A DNA stretch of 20,366 bases from a virus: positions 1 through 20,366 of the IMG/VR virus record IMGVR_UViG_3300017779_000226; one strand, 5' to 3'. The position numbers and the translations under genes were made by a program. Position 1 is the stretch's first letter. Every line of letters starts with the position of its first letter. Shown in pieces: positions 1 through 7,634 of the stretch. The notes beneath the pieces were generated by a model. That model was given only the letters and a program-made list of their open reading frames with translations. It ran no database searches and was not told the DNA's origin.

Positions 1-570
1 ACAGACGAAGAAGCATTTGCTGAATCAAAAGAAATGTTTCCTGATATAGAATATACAAGAACAATAAAGTTTGACGCAGGTAGATTTAAAAAAACATGGA
101 TAAATAATTGTATTGCAGTAGGTTTATCTTCTGGTTTTACTGAACCACTTGAAGCAACATCTATCTGGATGGCAACTGAACAATTAAAATTACTTGAAAC
201 GTTTATTGACGTTATGTTTACAAATGATGAAGATACTAAAAAAGATTATAACGAAGTAATTGCAAATAATAACGATATGGTTATGGAGTTTTTACACTAT
301 CACTATATGACTAAAAGAGACGATAGTCCTTTTTGGAAAGAGTTTAGAAAGAAAAATGTTTTAGCTAAGTTTAATGCTAAGTTAGAACAAATACAAAAAG
401 GTAATCTAAGATGGTATCATACAACAGGCGGAAAACTTACATCAACATTTAATCTTATGTCATGGTTACATGTAGGCGAAGGTCAAGGTCTTATTAAAGA
501 TATAAGTATTGAAGGATATGAAAACTTAAACCCAACAGTAGAAGAATATGGCAGACACTTACCTAGGTAA
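1..570 (+). CDS. Flavin-dependent (tryptophan-type) halogenase, C-terminal part, cut by window start
   Basis: The reading frame is open from base 1, so the gene begins outside the window and only about the last 189 residues are seen. The stretch AVGLSSGFTEPLEAT (from about base 115) matches the conserved GFxEPLExT segment of flavin-dependent tryptophan halogenases. In that family a glutamate there helps bind and activate the hypohalous intermediate. A second landmark, HYHYMTKRDDSPFWKE, aligns with AMHYALSLRDDTPYWQD in the complete halogenase at 15911-17401, so the two are homologous but clearly diverged. The flavin-binding GxGxxG and the WxWxIP motif would lie upstream and cannot be checked. 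Its last 23 bases overlap the terminase start, which suggests shared transcription and coupled translation. The substrate is unknown; 'tryptophan' is only the family name. Marine phage halogenases are established (the cyanophage enzyme VirX1 accepts varied substrates). Confidence 0.85.
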   Translation, partial: TDEEAFAESKEMFPDIEYTRTIKFDAGRFKKTWINNCIAVGLSSGFTEPLEATSIWMATEQLKLLETFIDVMFTNDEDTKKDYNEVIANNNDMVMEFLHYHYMTKRDDSPFWKEFRKKNVLAKFNAKLEQIQKGNLRWYHTTGGKLTSTFNLMSWLHVGEGQGLIKDISIEGYENLNPTVEEYGRHLPR

Positions 571-2185
571 TCCTAATTTAAAAGCGGCTAATCAAAAGAT
601 ACGTTTTACAAAAAAACAAGTAAGAGAGTTTCTTGCTTGTCAGGAGAATCCTGTTTACTTTATAGAAAACTACATTAAAATTGTTACACTAGACCACGGT
701 CTACAACAATTCAAAATGTATAACTTTCAAAAAGAAATGGTAGATACTTTCCATGATAATCGTTTTAGTATTTGTAAACTACCAAGACAGACTGGTAAGT
801 CAACAACAATTATATCTTATCTATTACATTATGCTATCTTTAACGCAAACACAAATATTGCCATACTTGCAAACAAAGCTGCGATTGCAAGAGACCTATT
901 AGGTCGTTTACAACTTGCATATGAGAATTTACCTAAGTGGTTACAACAAGGTGTTATAAACTGGAACAAAGGTAGTTTAGAATTAGAAAATGGTAGTAGA
1001 ATACTTGCAGCTGCTACATCATCAAGTGCCGTACGGGGTGGTTCTTATAATGTAATATTCTTAGATGAGTTTGCTTATGTACCAAATAATATTGCAGAAC
1101 AATTTTTTAGTTCAGTTTATCCTACAATATCTTCTGGTAAAAGTTCTAAAGTAATGATTGTATCTACACCACATGGTATGAATATGTTTTATAAAATGTG
1201 GAATGACGCAACAAACAAACGAAATAGTTATGTACCTATTGAAGTGCATTGGTCAGAGGTACCTGGTAGAGACGAAAAGTGGAAAGATGAAACAATAAAG
1301 AACACAAGTGAACAACAGTTTAGAACGGAGTTTGAATGTGAGTTTTTAGGTAGTGTAGATACATTAATTAATAGTGCTAAGTTAAGAACGTTATCACATA
1401 ACACACCAATACAGTCTAACGCAGGTTTAGATATACACGAAATGCCTATTAATGGTCATAGATATGTTGTTACAGTTGATGTTGCAAGAGGTACAGTCAA
1501 TGACTATTCTGCCTTTATAGTTACAGACGCAAGTCAAATACCTTACAAAGTAGTTGCGAAGTATAAGAACAATGAAATTAAACCTTTAATCTTTCCTCAA
1601 GTAATTCATAAGATTGCAAAGTCATATAACAATGCAGAAATATTAGTTGAAGTAAATGATATTGGTGGTCAAGTTGCAGACACTTTACAGTTTGATTTAG
1701 AATACGACAATCTTATTATGGTTAATCAAAGAGGTCGTTCTGGTCAGATTGCAGGTACAGGATTTAGTGGTAAGAAATCACAACTAGGATTGCGTACAAC
1801 TAAGGCGACAAAGAAAATAGGTTGTTCAAATTTAAAAGCAATGATAGAATTAGATAAGTATATAATCCAAGATTTTGATGTAATCGCAGAATTATCAACT
1901 TATGTATTAAAAGGTAAAGAAAAATACGAAGCAGAGGAAGGTAGTTCAGACGACTTAGTGACTTGCCTTGTTATGTTTGCCTGGTTGTCAAACCAAATGT
2001 ATTTTAAAGAGTTAACAGACCAAGATATACGAGCAAGACTTGTAGATGAACAACAAAATCAAATGGACCAAGACATGGCACCATTTGGATTTGTAGATGA
2101 CGGAATAGAAAGTCCTGAAGGAGAAACATATAAGGACCCACATGGGACTAGTTGGAGTCCTGTCAAATACAAGAGAGGTTGGTAA
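548..2185 (+). CDS. 17: Terminase large subunit (gp17-like DNA packaging ATPase/nuclease)
   Basis: This motor protein pumps DNA into the prohead through the portal and cuts the concatemer. The 545 residues compare with about 610 in T4 gp17. The ATPase domain has a Walker A motif PRQTGKST at residues 79-86, a Walker B plus catalytic glutamate VIFLDEF at 169-175, and a coupling motif STPHG at 206-210. The C-terminal RNase H-fold nuclease shows VTVDVARG with D311, a VEVND segment with E368, and SSDDLVTCLVMFAWL near residue 475. Together these match the three metal-binding acidic residues of T4 gp17. The ATG at 548 lies inside the end of the halogenase gene, with only a weak purine run before it, so coupling to upstream translation is likely. 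No small terminase subunit is visible in the window. Confidence 0.97.
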   Translation: MADTYLGNPNLKAANQKIRFTKKQVREFLACQENPVYFIENYIKIVTLDHGLQQFKMYNFQKEMVDTFHDNRFSICKLPRQTGKSTTIISYLLHYAIFNANTNIAILANKAAIARDLLGRLQLAYENLPKWLQQGVINWNKGSLELENGSRILAAATSSSAVRGGSYNVIFLDEFAYVPNNIAEQFFSSVYPTISSGKSSKVMIVSTPHGMNMFYKMWNDATNKRNSYVPIEVHWSEVPGRDEKWKDETIKNTSEQQFRTEFECEFLGSVDTLINSAKLRTLSHNTPIQSNAGLDIHEMPINGHRYVVTVDVARGTVNDYSAFIVTDASQIPYKVVAKYKNNEIKPLIFPQVIHKIAKSYNNAEILVEVNDIGGQVADTLQFDLEYDNLIMVNQRGRSGQIAGTGFSGKKSQLGLRTTKATKKIGCSNLKAMIELDKYIIQDFDVIAELSTYVLKGKEKYEAEEGSSDDLVTCLVMFAWLSNQMYFKELTDQDIRARLVDEQQNQMDQDMAPFGFVDDGIESPEGETYKDPHGTSWSPVKYKRGW

Positions 2186-2196
2186 ATCTTGCATAT

Positions 2197-2204
2197 TATA
2201 AATA
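2197..2204 (+). promoter_or_regulatory. T4-type late promoter upstream of tail sheath gene
   Basis: The exact T4 late consensus TATAAATA followed by G lies in the 81-base gap between terminase and sheath genes. It is read in T4 by gp55-bound RNA polymerase, and a gp55 gene is present at 15357-15914. Transcription would begin about 6 bases downstream, near 2210, right at a stem-loop. Confidence 0.8.
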
Positions 2205-2210
2205 GTTTCT

Positions 2211-2246
2211 GTAATTAACAATAATTACAAATTAATATATTAATTT
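2211..2246 (+). promoter_or_regulatory. Two back-to-back 18-base dyads in the sheath mRNA leader
   Basis: The first dyad (2211-2228) has 7-base arms GTAATTA/TAATTAC around the loop ACAA. The second (2229-2246) is a perfect 18-base palindrome with half-site AAATTAATA. They start where the late transcript should begin and end 20 bases before the sheath ATG, just upstream of the AAGAGGAG ribosome site. A role in 5' mRNA stability or translation control is inference; the second stem is all A/T and weak as RNA. Confidence 0.5.
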
Positions 2247-2266
2247 AATTAAGAGGAGAAAACAAG

Positions 2267-4252
2267 ATGGCTTTTTTAGTTTCACCTGGTGTTCTCGTAA
2301 CAGAAAAAGACCTTACTAACGTAGTACCAGCTGTATCATCATCTATTGGTGGTTTAGTTGTAGTTAGTGAGAAAGGTCCAATGGATGAGATTACTTTAAT
2401 CTCAAGCGAAGATGAATACGTTAGTACGTTTGGTAAACCAGACGCTAACACTTTTGAATATTTTTTTACGGCAGCCAACTTTTTACAATACGGAAATGCC
2501 CTAAGGGTAGTAAGAGCAGTCACTGGTAATCTGAACGCAGGTTCAAGTTCAGGTTTACAAGTTAAAAATACGACTGACTACTTAGACAATTATAGCGACG
2601 GTTCTGCTTCAGTAGGCTCATGGCTTGCAAGAGAAGCAGGAACTCAAGGTAACAACCTAAAAGTATCTATGTGTACAAATAGCAATGCATATGCAAGTGC
2701 TGGCGGTGCCTCAAACTTAGTTAATGACGCAAGTGCGGCTATTGGCGATACTACTATCACAATTGATGATGGTGGTGGAGACAAGATCCAAACAGGCGAC
2801 ATTGTTGAGTTTGGAGATATCTCTGGTAACTTCAATGCAGCTCCTTCTGGTCAATACTACAAAGTAACAGGCACTTCAGGTGCAGTTCTAACCATTGCAA
2901 GATTTAATCCTGCTTCTGGTAAAACTGAAACTGGCGGACTAAGACACGCTGTTGCTGATAACGCATACTTTAGAAGATTTTGGGAATTTTATTTCAATTT
3001 CTCAGCTGCACCAACATCAACAGATGATGTTGTTAACGCAGGTGGTTCTAATGATGAGTTACATATCGTAGTTGCAGACGAGGATGGCGGCATTTCGGGC
3101 ACAGCAGGTACTATATTAGAAACACACGAAGGATTATCACAAGCTTCAGACGCTAAAGACGCTCAAGGTGATTCCAATTATTATGTTGACGCTCTATACA
3201 ATAGAAGTCAATTTATATACTGGATGGACCATGAGAGTACATTAGCAAATGCAGGTAGTTCAAAAGTAGGTCAAGCATTTGATAATACTGGTACTCAAGG
3301 CATAACAGTCTTTAGTTCTAGTCTTACAGGTGGTACAGACGATAACGCACCAACTAACGGTGAATTAGCATTAGGTTATGATAAATTTGCTGATAGTGCA
3401 AGCGTTGACGTTAACTTACTTATGACTGGTCCTTCACATACAGGTGCTGACGCAACTGGAGATACCAAAGCAACTAAAGTTATTGACATAGTTGAAGCAA
3501 GAAAAGATTGTGTAGCATTTATTTCGCCTGCTAGAGCAGACGTTGTAAACGTAAGCGATCCTATTGCACAAACTGTTAATGTTAAAGCTTTTGCAGACGG
3601 TCTTGCTTCAAGTTCATATGCAGTTATTGATAGTGGATACAAATACATGTACGACAAATACAACGGCGTATATAGATATGTTCCATTAAACGGTGACATT
3701 GCTGGACTTTGTGCTAGAACAGACGCAGTTGCTGATAGTTGGTTCTCACCGGCTGGGTTTACAAGAGGTCAGATTAGAGGTGCAGTTAAACTTGCCTTTG
3801 ATCCTAACCAAGCGCAAAGAGACGACTTATACAAAGCAAGAGTAAATCCTGTGGTAACATTCCCAGGACAAGGTACTGTATTGTTTGGTGATAAGACAGC
3901 TCAAGCGAAACCTAGTGCTTTTGACAGAATAAATGTTAGAAGATTGTTCATAACTATGGAAAAGGCAATATCAACTGCTGCTAAATTCCAACTCTTTGAG
4001 TTCAATGATGAATTTACAAGAGCGAATTTCAGAAACTTGATAGAACCATTCCTTAGAGACGTACAAGGTAGACGTGGTATCACAGACTTTAAAGTAGTGT
4101 GTGATGAAACAAACAATGTAAGTGCAGTTATAGATAGAAACGAATTTGTTGCAGACATATTTGTCAAACCAAATCGTTCTATTAACTTCATCAAACTTAA
4201 CTTCGTAGCTACAAGAACAGGCGTTGCCTTTTCTGAAGTAGCAGGCGCATAG
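2267..4252 (+). CDS. 18: Tail sheath protein (gp18-like)
   Basis: This is the contractile sheath subunit that polymerises around the tail tube and shortens at infection. The 661 residues are close to T4 gp18 (659). The N-terminus (FLVSPGVLVTEKDL) and the segment TFGKPDANTFEYFFTAANFLQYGNALRVVRAV (residues about 54-85) closely follow T4 gp18, where the same block reads TFGQPTAETADYFMSAMNFLQYGNDLRVVRAV. The C-terminal block (DRINVRRLFITMEKAISTAAKFQLFEFNDEFTRANFRNLIEPFLRDVQGRRGI) is the conserved sheath core. The middle third is Ser/Thr/Gly/Asp-rich, as expected for exposed insertion domains. A strong ribosome site (AAGAGGAG) precedes the ATG. It is transcribed from its own late promoter and followed after 14 bases by the tube gene. 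Confidence 0.96.
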   Translation: MAFLVSPGVLVTEKDLTNVVPAVSSSIGGLVVVSEKGPMDEITLISSEDEYVSTFGKPDANTFEYFFTAANFLQYGNALRVVRAVTGNLNAGSSSGLQVKNTTDYLDNYSDGSASVGSWLAREAGTQGNNLKVSMCTNSNAYASAGGASNLVNDASAAIGDTTITIDDGGGDKIQTGDIVEFGDISGNFNAAPSGQYYKVTGTSGAVLTIARFNPASGKTETGGLRHAVADNAYFRRFWEFYFNFSAAPTSTDDVVNAGGSNDELHIVVADEDGGISGTAGTILETHEGLSQASDAKDAQGDSNYYVDALYNRSQFIYWMDHESTLANAGSSKVGQAFDNTGTQGITVFSSSLTGGTDDNAPTNGELALGYDKFADSASVDVNLLMTGPSHTGADATGDTKATKVIDIVEARKDCVAFISPARADVVNVSDPIAQTVNVKAFADGLASSSYAVIDSGYKYMYDKYNGVYRYVPLNGDIAGLCARTDAVADSWFSPAGFTRGQIRGAVKLAFDPNQAQRDDLYKARVNPVVTFPGQGTVLFGDKTAQAKPSAFDRINVRRLFITMEKAISTAAKFQLFEFNDEFTRANFRNLIEPFLRDVQGRRGITDFKVVCDETNNVSAVIDRNEFVADIFVKPNRSINFIKLNFVATRTGVAFSEVAGA

Positions 4253-4266
4253 AGAGGAAATAAAAA

Positions 4267-4794
4267 ATGGCAAACGTATCAGACTTTATCTCCAAACTTA
4301 AAGGCGGCGGAGCTAGACAAAATCAGTTTAAGGTTACAATGCCTTTCCCTGGTTTTGCTGCTGTTGGTGGCGAAACTGAGAACATGTCGTTCTTATGTTC
4401 TGCTACTCAACTTCCAAGTTCTGAGTTAGGAGAATTAACTGTAAACTTTAGAGGTAGACCAATACATATGGCTGGTGATAGAACATTCCAAACTTGGAGT
4501 ACAACTATTATCAACGATACTTCTTTTGATATCAGAAATGCTATTGAAAGATGGTCAAATGGTATTAACAACCATAGTGACAACGAAGGTTTAAACAACC
4601 CTACTGATTATCAAGTGGACGCATTTATCGACCACTTAGATAGAAATGGTAATACAATCAAATCGTACACATTTAGAGGATTATTTCCTTTAACAATAGG
4701 TACAGTTGATTTGAACTATGATCCAGTAAGTGCGTTAGAGACTTTTGAATGTACATGGAGATACCAATACTGGGAAAGTAACACTACAACGTAA
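4267..4794 (+). CDS. 19: Tail tube protein (gp19-like)
   Basis: This is the inner tube subunit through which DNA passes into the host. The length, 175 residues, fits T4 gp19 (163) and its marine relatives. The start (MANVSDFISKLKGGGARQNQFKVTMPFPG) and the block LTVNFRGRPIHMAGDRTFQTWSTTIINDTSFDIRNAIERW are characteristic of the tube family. That block carries the beta-hairpin and helix of the tube fold. It ends with an aromatic ECTWRYQYW strand. It sits 14 bases after the sheath gene, with the sequence AGAGG in the gap as ribosome site, so sheath and tube share one late transcript. A stem-loop and new late promoter follow its stop codon. Confidence 0.95.
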   Translation: MANVSDFISKLKGGGARQNQFKVTMPFPGFAAVGGETENMSFLCSATQLPSSELGELTVNFRGRPIHMAGDRTFQTWSTTIINDTSFDIRNAIERWSNGINNHSDNEGLNNPTDYQVDAFIDHLDRNGNTIKSYTFRGLFPLTIGTVDLNYDPVSALETFECTWRYQYWESNTTT

Positions 4795-4802
4795 TGTTGT
4801 GA

Positions 4803-4832
4803 ATTTATAGCGGTCTCCGGGCCGCTATAAAT
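4803..4832 (+). repeat. Perfect 11-bp inverted repeat whose right arm holds the portal late promoter
   Basis: The left arm ATTTATAGCGG (4803-4813) and right arm CCGCTATAAAT (4822-4832) are perfect complements around the 8-base loop TCTCCGGG. The GC-rich core is striking in this AT-rich DNA. The gap between tube and portal genes is only 69 bases. No T-run follows, so it is not a standard intrinsic terminator. It could slow or end read-through from gp19, protect the mRNA 3' end, or act as a DNA site at the promoter. Confidence 0.75.
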
Positions 4833-4833
4833 A
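4826..4833 (+). promoter_or_regulatory. T4-type late promoter upstream of portal gene
   Basis: Exact TATAAATA followed by G, lying 30 bases before the portal GTG. Seven of its eight bases belong to the right arm of the 4803-4832 inverted repeat, so hairpin formation and promoter use could compete. Confidence 0.75.
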
Positions 4834-4863
4834 GAAATAAAAGATAATGAAAAGGAGAATGTA

Positions 4864-6393
4864 GTGGCAGAATTTTTTGGCTTTGAAATCAAAAGAGCAA
4901 GCACCAAAACAACTAGTCAAACGTTTACAGCACCATCAGCTGATGATGGCGTTCAAACGATTATGGGTGGTGGACATTATGGTACTTACTTAGATATTGA
5001 AGGAAAAGTAAACAACGAAGCAGATTTAATTAGAAGGTATAGAGAGGTTGCTATGCAACCTGAGTGTGACCAAGCGATTGAAGATGTTATCAATGAAGGT
5101 ATAGTAATTGATGACAATAGAGAAACAATCAGACTGAACATGCATACAGTACCTTTCTCAACAGGTATAAAAAAGAAGATAGAAGAAGAATTTAATAATA
5201 TTATTTCGTTATTGGAATTTGAACAAAAAGGACATGACATATTTCGTAGATGGTATGTTGATGGTAGAATAGTATATCATAAGATAATAGACCCTAAAAA
5301 TATAAAAGGTGGTATTACTGAATTAAGATATATTGATCCTAGAAAAATTAAGAAAGTTCGTAAACCTAAGAAGACTGAGGGCGAACAAAGTTTTAAACCT
5401 AAAGACCAAAACGCACCACCAGTTGTAGATTTTGAAGAATTTTATATTTACAATGAGAAAGGTGTACAACCGGGAGCAAGTTCAACACAAGGTTTAGCAA
5501 TTAGTAAAGATAGTATTGCTTTCTGTCCGTCAGGAATGATTGACCAACAAAGAAACATGATACTATCACATTTACATAAGGCAATTAAACCTGTCAATCA
5601 ATTAAGAATGATTGAAGATAGTATTGTTATATACAGAATATCCAGAGCGCCTGAAAGAAGAATATTTTACATTGATGTAGGTAACTTACCAAAAGCAAAA
5701 GCAGAGCAATATCTAAAAGATGTAATGAACAGATATAGAAACAAACTTGTCTATGACGCAAGTACAGGTGAAATAAGAGACGATAGACAATACATGTCTA
5801 TGTTAGAAGACTTTTGGTTACCAAGACGAGAAGGTGGTAGAGGTACAGAAATTACTACACTACCAGGTGGTTCTAACTTAGGTGAAGTAGAAGATATCAA
5901 ATACTTTCAAAAGAAACTTTACAAGTCATTAAACGTTCCTGTATCCAGATTAGAAGCTGAAGGTAGTTTTAATATGGGTAGAGCAACTGAGATTAATAGA
6001 GACGAGTTAAAGTTTAGTAAATTTGTTGATAGACTAAGAACAAGATTTAATGCTTTGTTCCATGATTTATTGAAAACACAATTAATACTAAAAGGTATTA
6101 TATCAATAGAAGATTGGGAAAACAGTTTAGCAAGAACAATCAGATACAACTATGTAAATGACGGTTACTATGCTGAAATAAAAGAAGCAGAAATGTTAAA
6201 AGAAAGAATGGAAATTTATCGTAACTTGAAAGATAGTGAATTGATAGGTAACGTTTATTCTAAAGAGTGGGCAATGAAGAATGTTTTAAAAATGACTGAC
6301 ATTGACATTGACGAAGAAAAATCTAAAATAGAAAAAGAAAAGGAGGCGGAAGCGCCACCAGAAGGAGAAGATGATGACACAGGACAATTCTAA
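4864..6393 (+). CDS. 20: Portal vertex protein (gp20-like), GTG start
   Basis: This forms the twelve-subunit ring at the unique head vertex, initiates prohead assembly and docks the packaging motor and neck. The 509 residues match the T4 gp20 length (524). Recognisable family blocks include REVAMQPECDQAIEDVINEGIV near residue 60, the long IDPRKIKKVRKPKK region, LHKAIKPVNQLRMIEDSIVIYRISRAPERRIFYIDVGNLPKAKAEQYLKDVMNRYRNKLVYDASTGEI (about 239-306), and the LYKSLNVPVSRLEAE helix-loop. The start is a GTG placed 6 bases after AAGGAG. No in-frame ATG gives a full N-terminus. An ATG at 4859 overlaps this start but is followed at once by TAG. The acidic C-terminal tail (KEKEAEAPPEGEDDD) overlaps the next gene by 23 bases. 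Confidence 0.96.
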   Translation: MAEFFGFEIKRASTKTTSQTFTAPSADDGVQTIMGGGHYGTYLDIEGKVNNEADLIRRYREVAMQPECDQAIEDVINEGIVIDDNRETIRLNMHTVPFSTGIKKKIEEEFNNIISLLEFEQKGHDIFRRWYVDGRIVYHKIIDPKNIKGGITELRYIDPRKIKKVRKPKKTEGEQSFKPKDQNAPPVVDFEEFYIYNEKGVQPGASSTQGLAISKDSIAFCPSGMIDQQRNMILSHLHKAIKPVNQLRMIEDSIVIYRISRAPERRIFYIDVGNLPKAKAEQYLKDVMNRYRNKLVYDASTGEIRDDRQYMSMLEDFWLPRREGGRGTEITTLPGGSNLGEVEDIKYFQKKLYKSLNVPVSRLEAEGSFNMGRATEINRDELKFSKFVDRLRTRFNALFHDLLKTQLILKGIISIEDWENSLARTIRYNYVNDGYYAEIKEAEMLKERMEIYRNLKDSELIGNVYSKEWAMKNVLKMTDIDIDEEKSKIEKEKEAEAPPEGEDDDTGQF

Positions 6394-6589
6394 CCCAACA
6401 AGAGATATGATTGACGCTTTGCAAAAAGGCGATAACTTAGGTGCTGAAACGGCATTTAAATCTGCTTTATCAAATAAAGTAGGTACTGAGTTAGATGACA
6501 AACGTAAAGACGTTGCGTCAACAATTATGGCAAAAGAACCGGAAACAAACAATGATAACGCTGAACAATCTACGGAAATTGACGACTGA
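6371..6589 (+). CDS. 67: Prohead core protein (gp67-like)
   Basis: This is a 72-residue acidic protein located directly after the portal gene, as gene 67 is in T4. Residues 13-50 (MIDALQKGDNLGAETAFKSALSNKVGTELDDKRKDVASTIM) resemble the start of T4 gp67 (LIEAIKSNDLVAARKLFAEAMAARTIDLIKEEKIAIARNFL) in pattern and spacing. The tail is rich in Glu/Asp/Asn. T4 gp67 is a minor internal scaffold protein needed for correct head shape and is largely degraded by gp21. The ATG lies in the last codons of the portal gene, with GAAGGAGAAG as an internal ribosome site. The identification rests on position and weak similarity. Confidence 0.7.
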   Translation: MMTQDNSNPTRDMIDALQKGDNLGAETAFKSALSNKVGTELDDKRKDVASTIMAKEPETNNDNAEQSTEIDD

Positions 6590-6800
6590 AAAAAACGAAC
6601 ATAAACGTTCACTAGTCTATAAGAAATTAGCGCCAAAATCAAAAGAGGCGGTAGATGACGTATATACTCAGCTTGAAAAGAAACCGGGACAAGTGTTAAT
6701 GAATTTTAGTAAAGTTATGAATGACGTTACTAAGAAGTATAAAGTACAAAGAAAAGATATCGAAGCCTATTTTAAAAAAGAAACTGGCATAACCATATAA
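6552..6800 (+). CDS. 68: Prohead core protein (gp68-like), start uncertain
   Basis: This is a small, very basic, Lys-rich protein in the place of T4 gene 68, between gene 67 and the protease gene. The conserved-looking part is residues from KRSLVYKKLAPKSKEAVDDVYTQLEKKPGQVLMNFSKVMNDVTKKYKVQRKDIEAYFKKETG. It reads as two or three helices. T4 gp68 is an internal core protein that affects head length. The frame is open from an ATG at 6495, but that would put most of the extra N-terminus opposite the gp67 frame. I chose the ATG at 6552 (82 codons); a TTG at 6579 is also possible. None has a good ribosome site, so coupling to gp67 translation is likely. The symbol is by synteny more than by clear similarity. 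Confidence 0.6.
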   Translation: MITLNNLRKLTTEKNEHKRSLVYKKLAPKSKEAVDDVYTQLEKKPGQVLMNFSKVMNDVTKKYKVQRKDIEAYFKKETGITI

Positions 6801-6816
6801 ACAAAAAGGAGTAGAA

Positions 6817-7221
6817 ATGGCGGTAGTAAACAAAAGAACATTAGTGGATAGTGGTACTAGACATGTAGTAATGTTTGAAATTAACAATGCAACAAATGAC
6901 GCAGTACAAGTAATTGACGCTTCAGCATTGACAGGACATGTTTCAAACCCTACACTAGACATTAGTTCTATTAAATGGAATACAACAGCTGCGACAAGCG
7001 ACGTTGCAATAGAATTTGACGCAGGCACAGATAGTCATGCTATATCACTACATGGTAGTGGCGAGTATGGGTATCATGGTAAACAACCAAACATATCAAA
7101 CCCAGAAGCAACAGGTGTAACTGGTGATATTGTTATTACAAATGCGAGTGCTGTAACAGGTACTTTTATTTTAGAAGTTAAAAAGACTAAAGGTTATACT
7201 GCCTCAGGACAGACTAGATAA
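6817..7221 (+). CDS. Small virion-region protein, first of two tandem paralogues
   Basis: I do not recognise this 134-residue protein as a named T4 protein. It is Thr/Ala/Ser/Gly-rich with alternating hydrophobic residues and few charged ones, like a beta-sandwich. It has no signal peptide or membrane segment. It aligns along its length with its neighbour at 7221-7607. Matching blocks are HVVMFEINN with TVMKFTNK, NTTAATSDVAIEFDAG with NTTDPKGSVEILFEG, and TGDIVITN...TFILEVKK with TGDILFST...YSIILEVRK. It has a good ribosome site (AAAGGAG). Its stop codon shares a base with the next ATG (TAATG). The position between prohead core and protease genes suggests a head component such as a decoration protein; that is inference. 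Confidence 0.85.
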   Translation: MAVVNKRTLVDSGTRHVVMFEINNATNDAVQVIDASALTGHVSNPTLDISSIKWNTTAATSDVAIEFDAGTDSHAISLHGSGEYGYHGKQPNISNPEATGVTGDIVITNASAVTGTFILEVKKTKGYTASGQTR

Positions 7222-7607
7222 TGGCTGATACAGTATCAACTCAAACTATAACAGACGTTGCAGGTTCTAAAACTGTAATGAAGTTTACGAACAAATCTGA
7301 TGGTACAGGAGAGAGTTTAGTAGAGAAGATGACGAGTGCAAATTTAAATCACTTGTCAACTTCTACTAAAATTGCTAGAGTGATTTATAGTGTAAACACT
7401 ACGGACCCTAAGGGGTCCGTAGAAATCCTATTTGAAGGAACTACTAACGCAACGGCGCTGTTTTTATCTGGTCAAGGCACGATAGATTTACAGACGCCGG
7501 CAATACAAATAGCTAACAATGCAGGTACTCCTACAGGTGATATTCTGTTCTCTACGCACAATTTCGTAAACGGAGACAGTTATTCTATCATTTTAGAGGT
7601 ACGATAA
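7221..7607 (+). CDS. Small virion-region protein, second of two tandem paralogues
   Basis: This is a 128-residue, Ser/Thr/Gly-rich protein of probable beta structure, related to the preceding gene and most likely produced by an old tandem duplication. It starts on the last base of the previous stop codon, so the two are probably made in a fixed ratio through coupled translation. Its codons for NTTDPKGSV contain a perfect 10-base-pair hairpin (7399-7422). This coincides with the only part of the alignment where the two proteins differ in character (DPKG against AATS). The function is unknown. A capsid decoration or prohead role is inferred from the location. The protease gene follows after a late-promoter-like box. 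Confidence 0.85.
   Translation: MADTVSTQTITDVAGSKTVMKFTNKSDGTGESLVEKMTSANLNHLSTSTKIARVIYSVNTTDPKGSVEILFEGTTNATALFLSGQGTIDLQTPAIQIANNAGTPTGDILFSTHNFVNGDSYSIILEVR
7399..7422 (+). repeat. Perfect 10-bp intragenic hairpin
   Basis: Arms CTACGGACCC (7399-7408) and GGGTCCGTAG (7413-7422) pair without mismatch around the 4-base loop TAAG. The stem has 6-7 G/C pairs, making it one of the strongest RNA hairpins visible in the window, inside a coding region. There is no T-run after it. Confidence 0.8.
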
Positions 7608-7615
7608 CATAAATA
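7608..7615 (+). promoter_or_regulatory. Late-promoter-like box upstream of protease gene
   Basis: CATAAATA followed by G: seven of eight matches to the T4 late consensus, located immediately after the stop of the preceding gene and 19 bases before the gp21 ATG. It shares the ATAAATAG core with the gp18, gp20 and gp22 leaders. Confidence 0.6.
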
Positions 7616-7634
7616 GGACTAAAGGAATAAACAT

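Noticed and set aside
5341-5400. Lys/Arg-rich stretch in the portal as an added DNA-binding insertion
   Set aside because: Portal proteins of this family commonly carry a basic variable loop here, so it is not unusual.
6495-6551. Earlier ATG giving a longer gp68-like protein
   Set aside because: The extra residues are read entirely in a second frame of the gp67 gene and look arbitrary; a later start is more likely, though the exact one is open.
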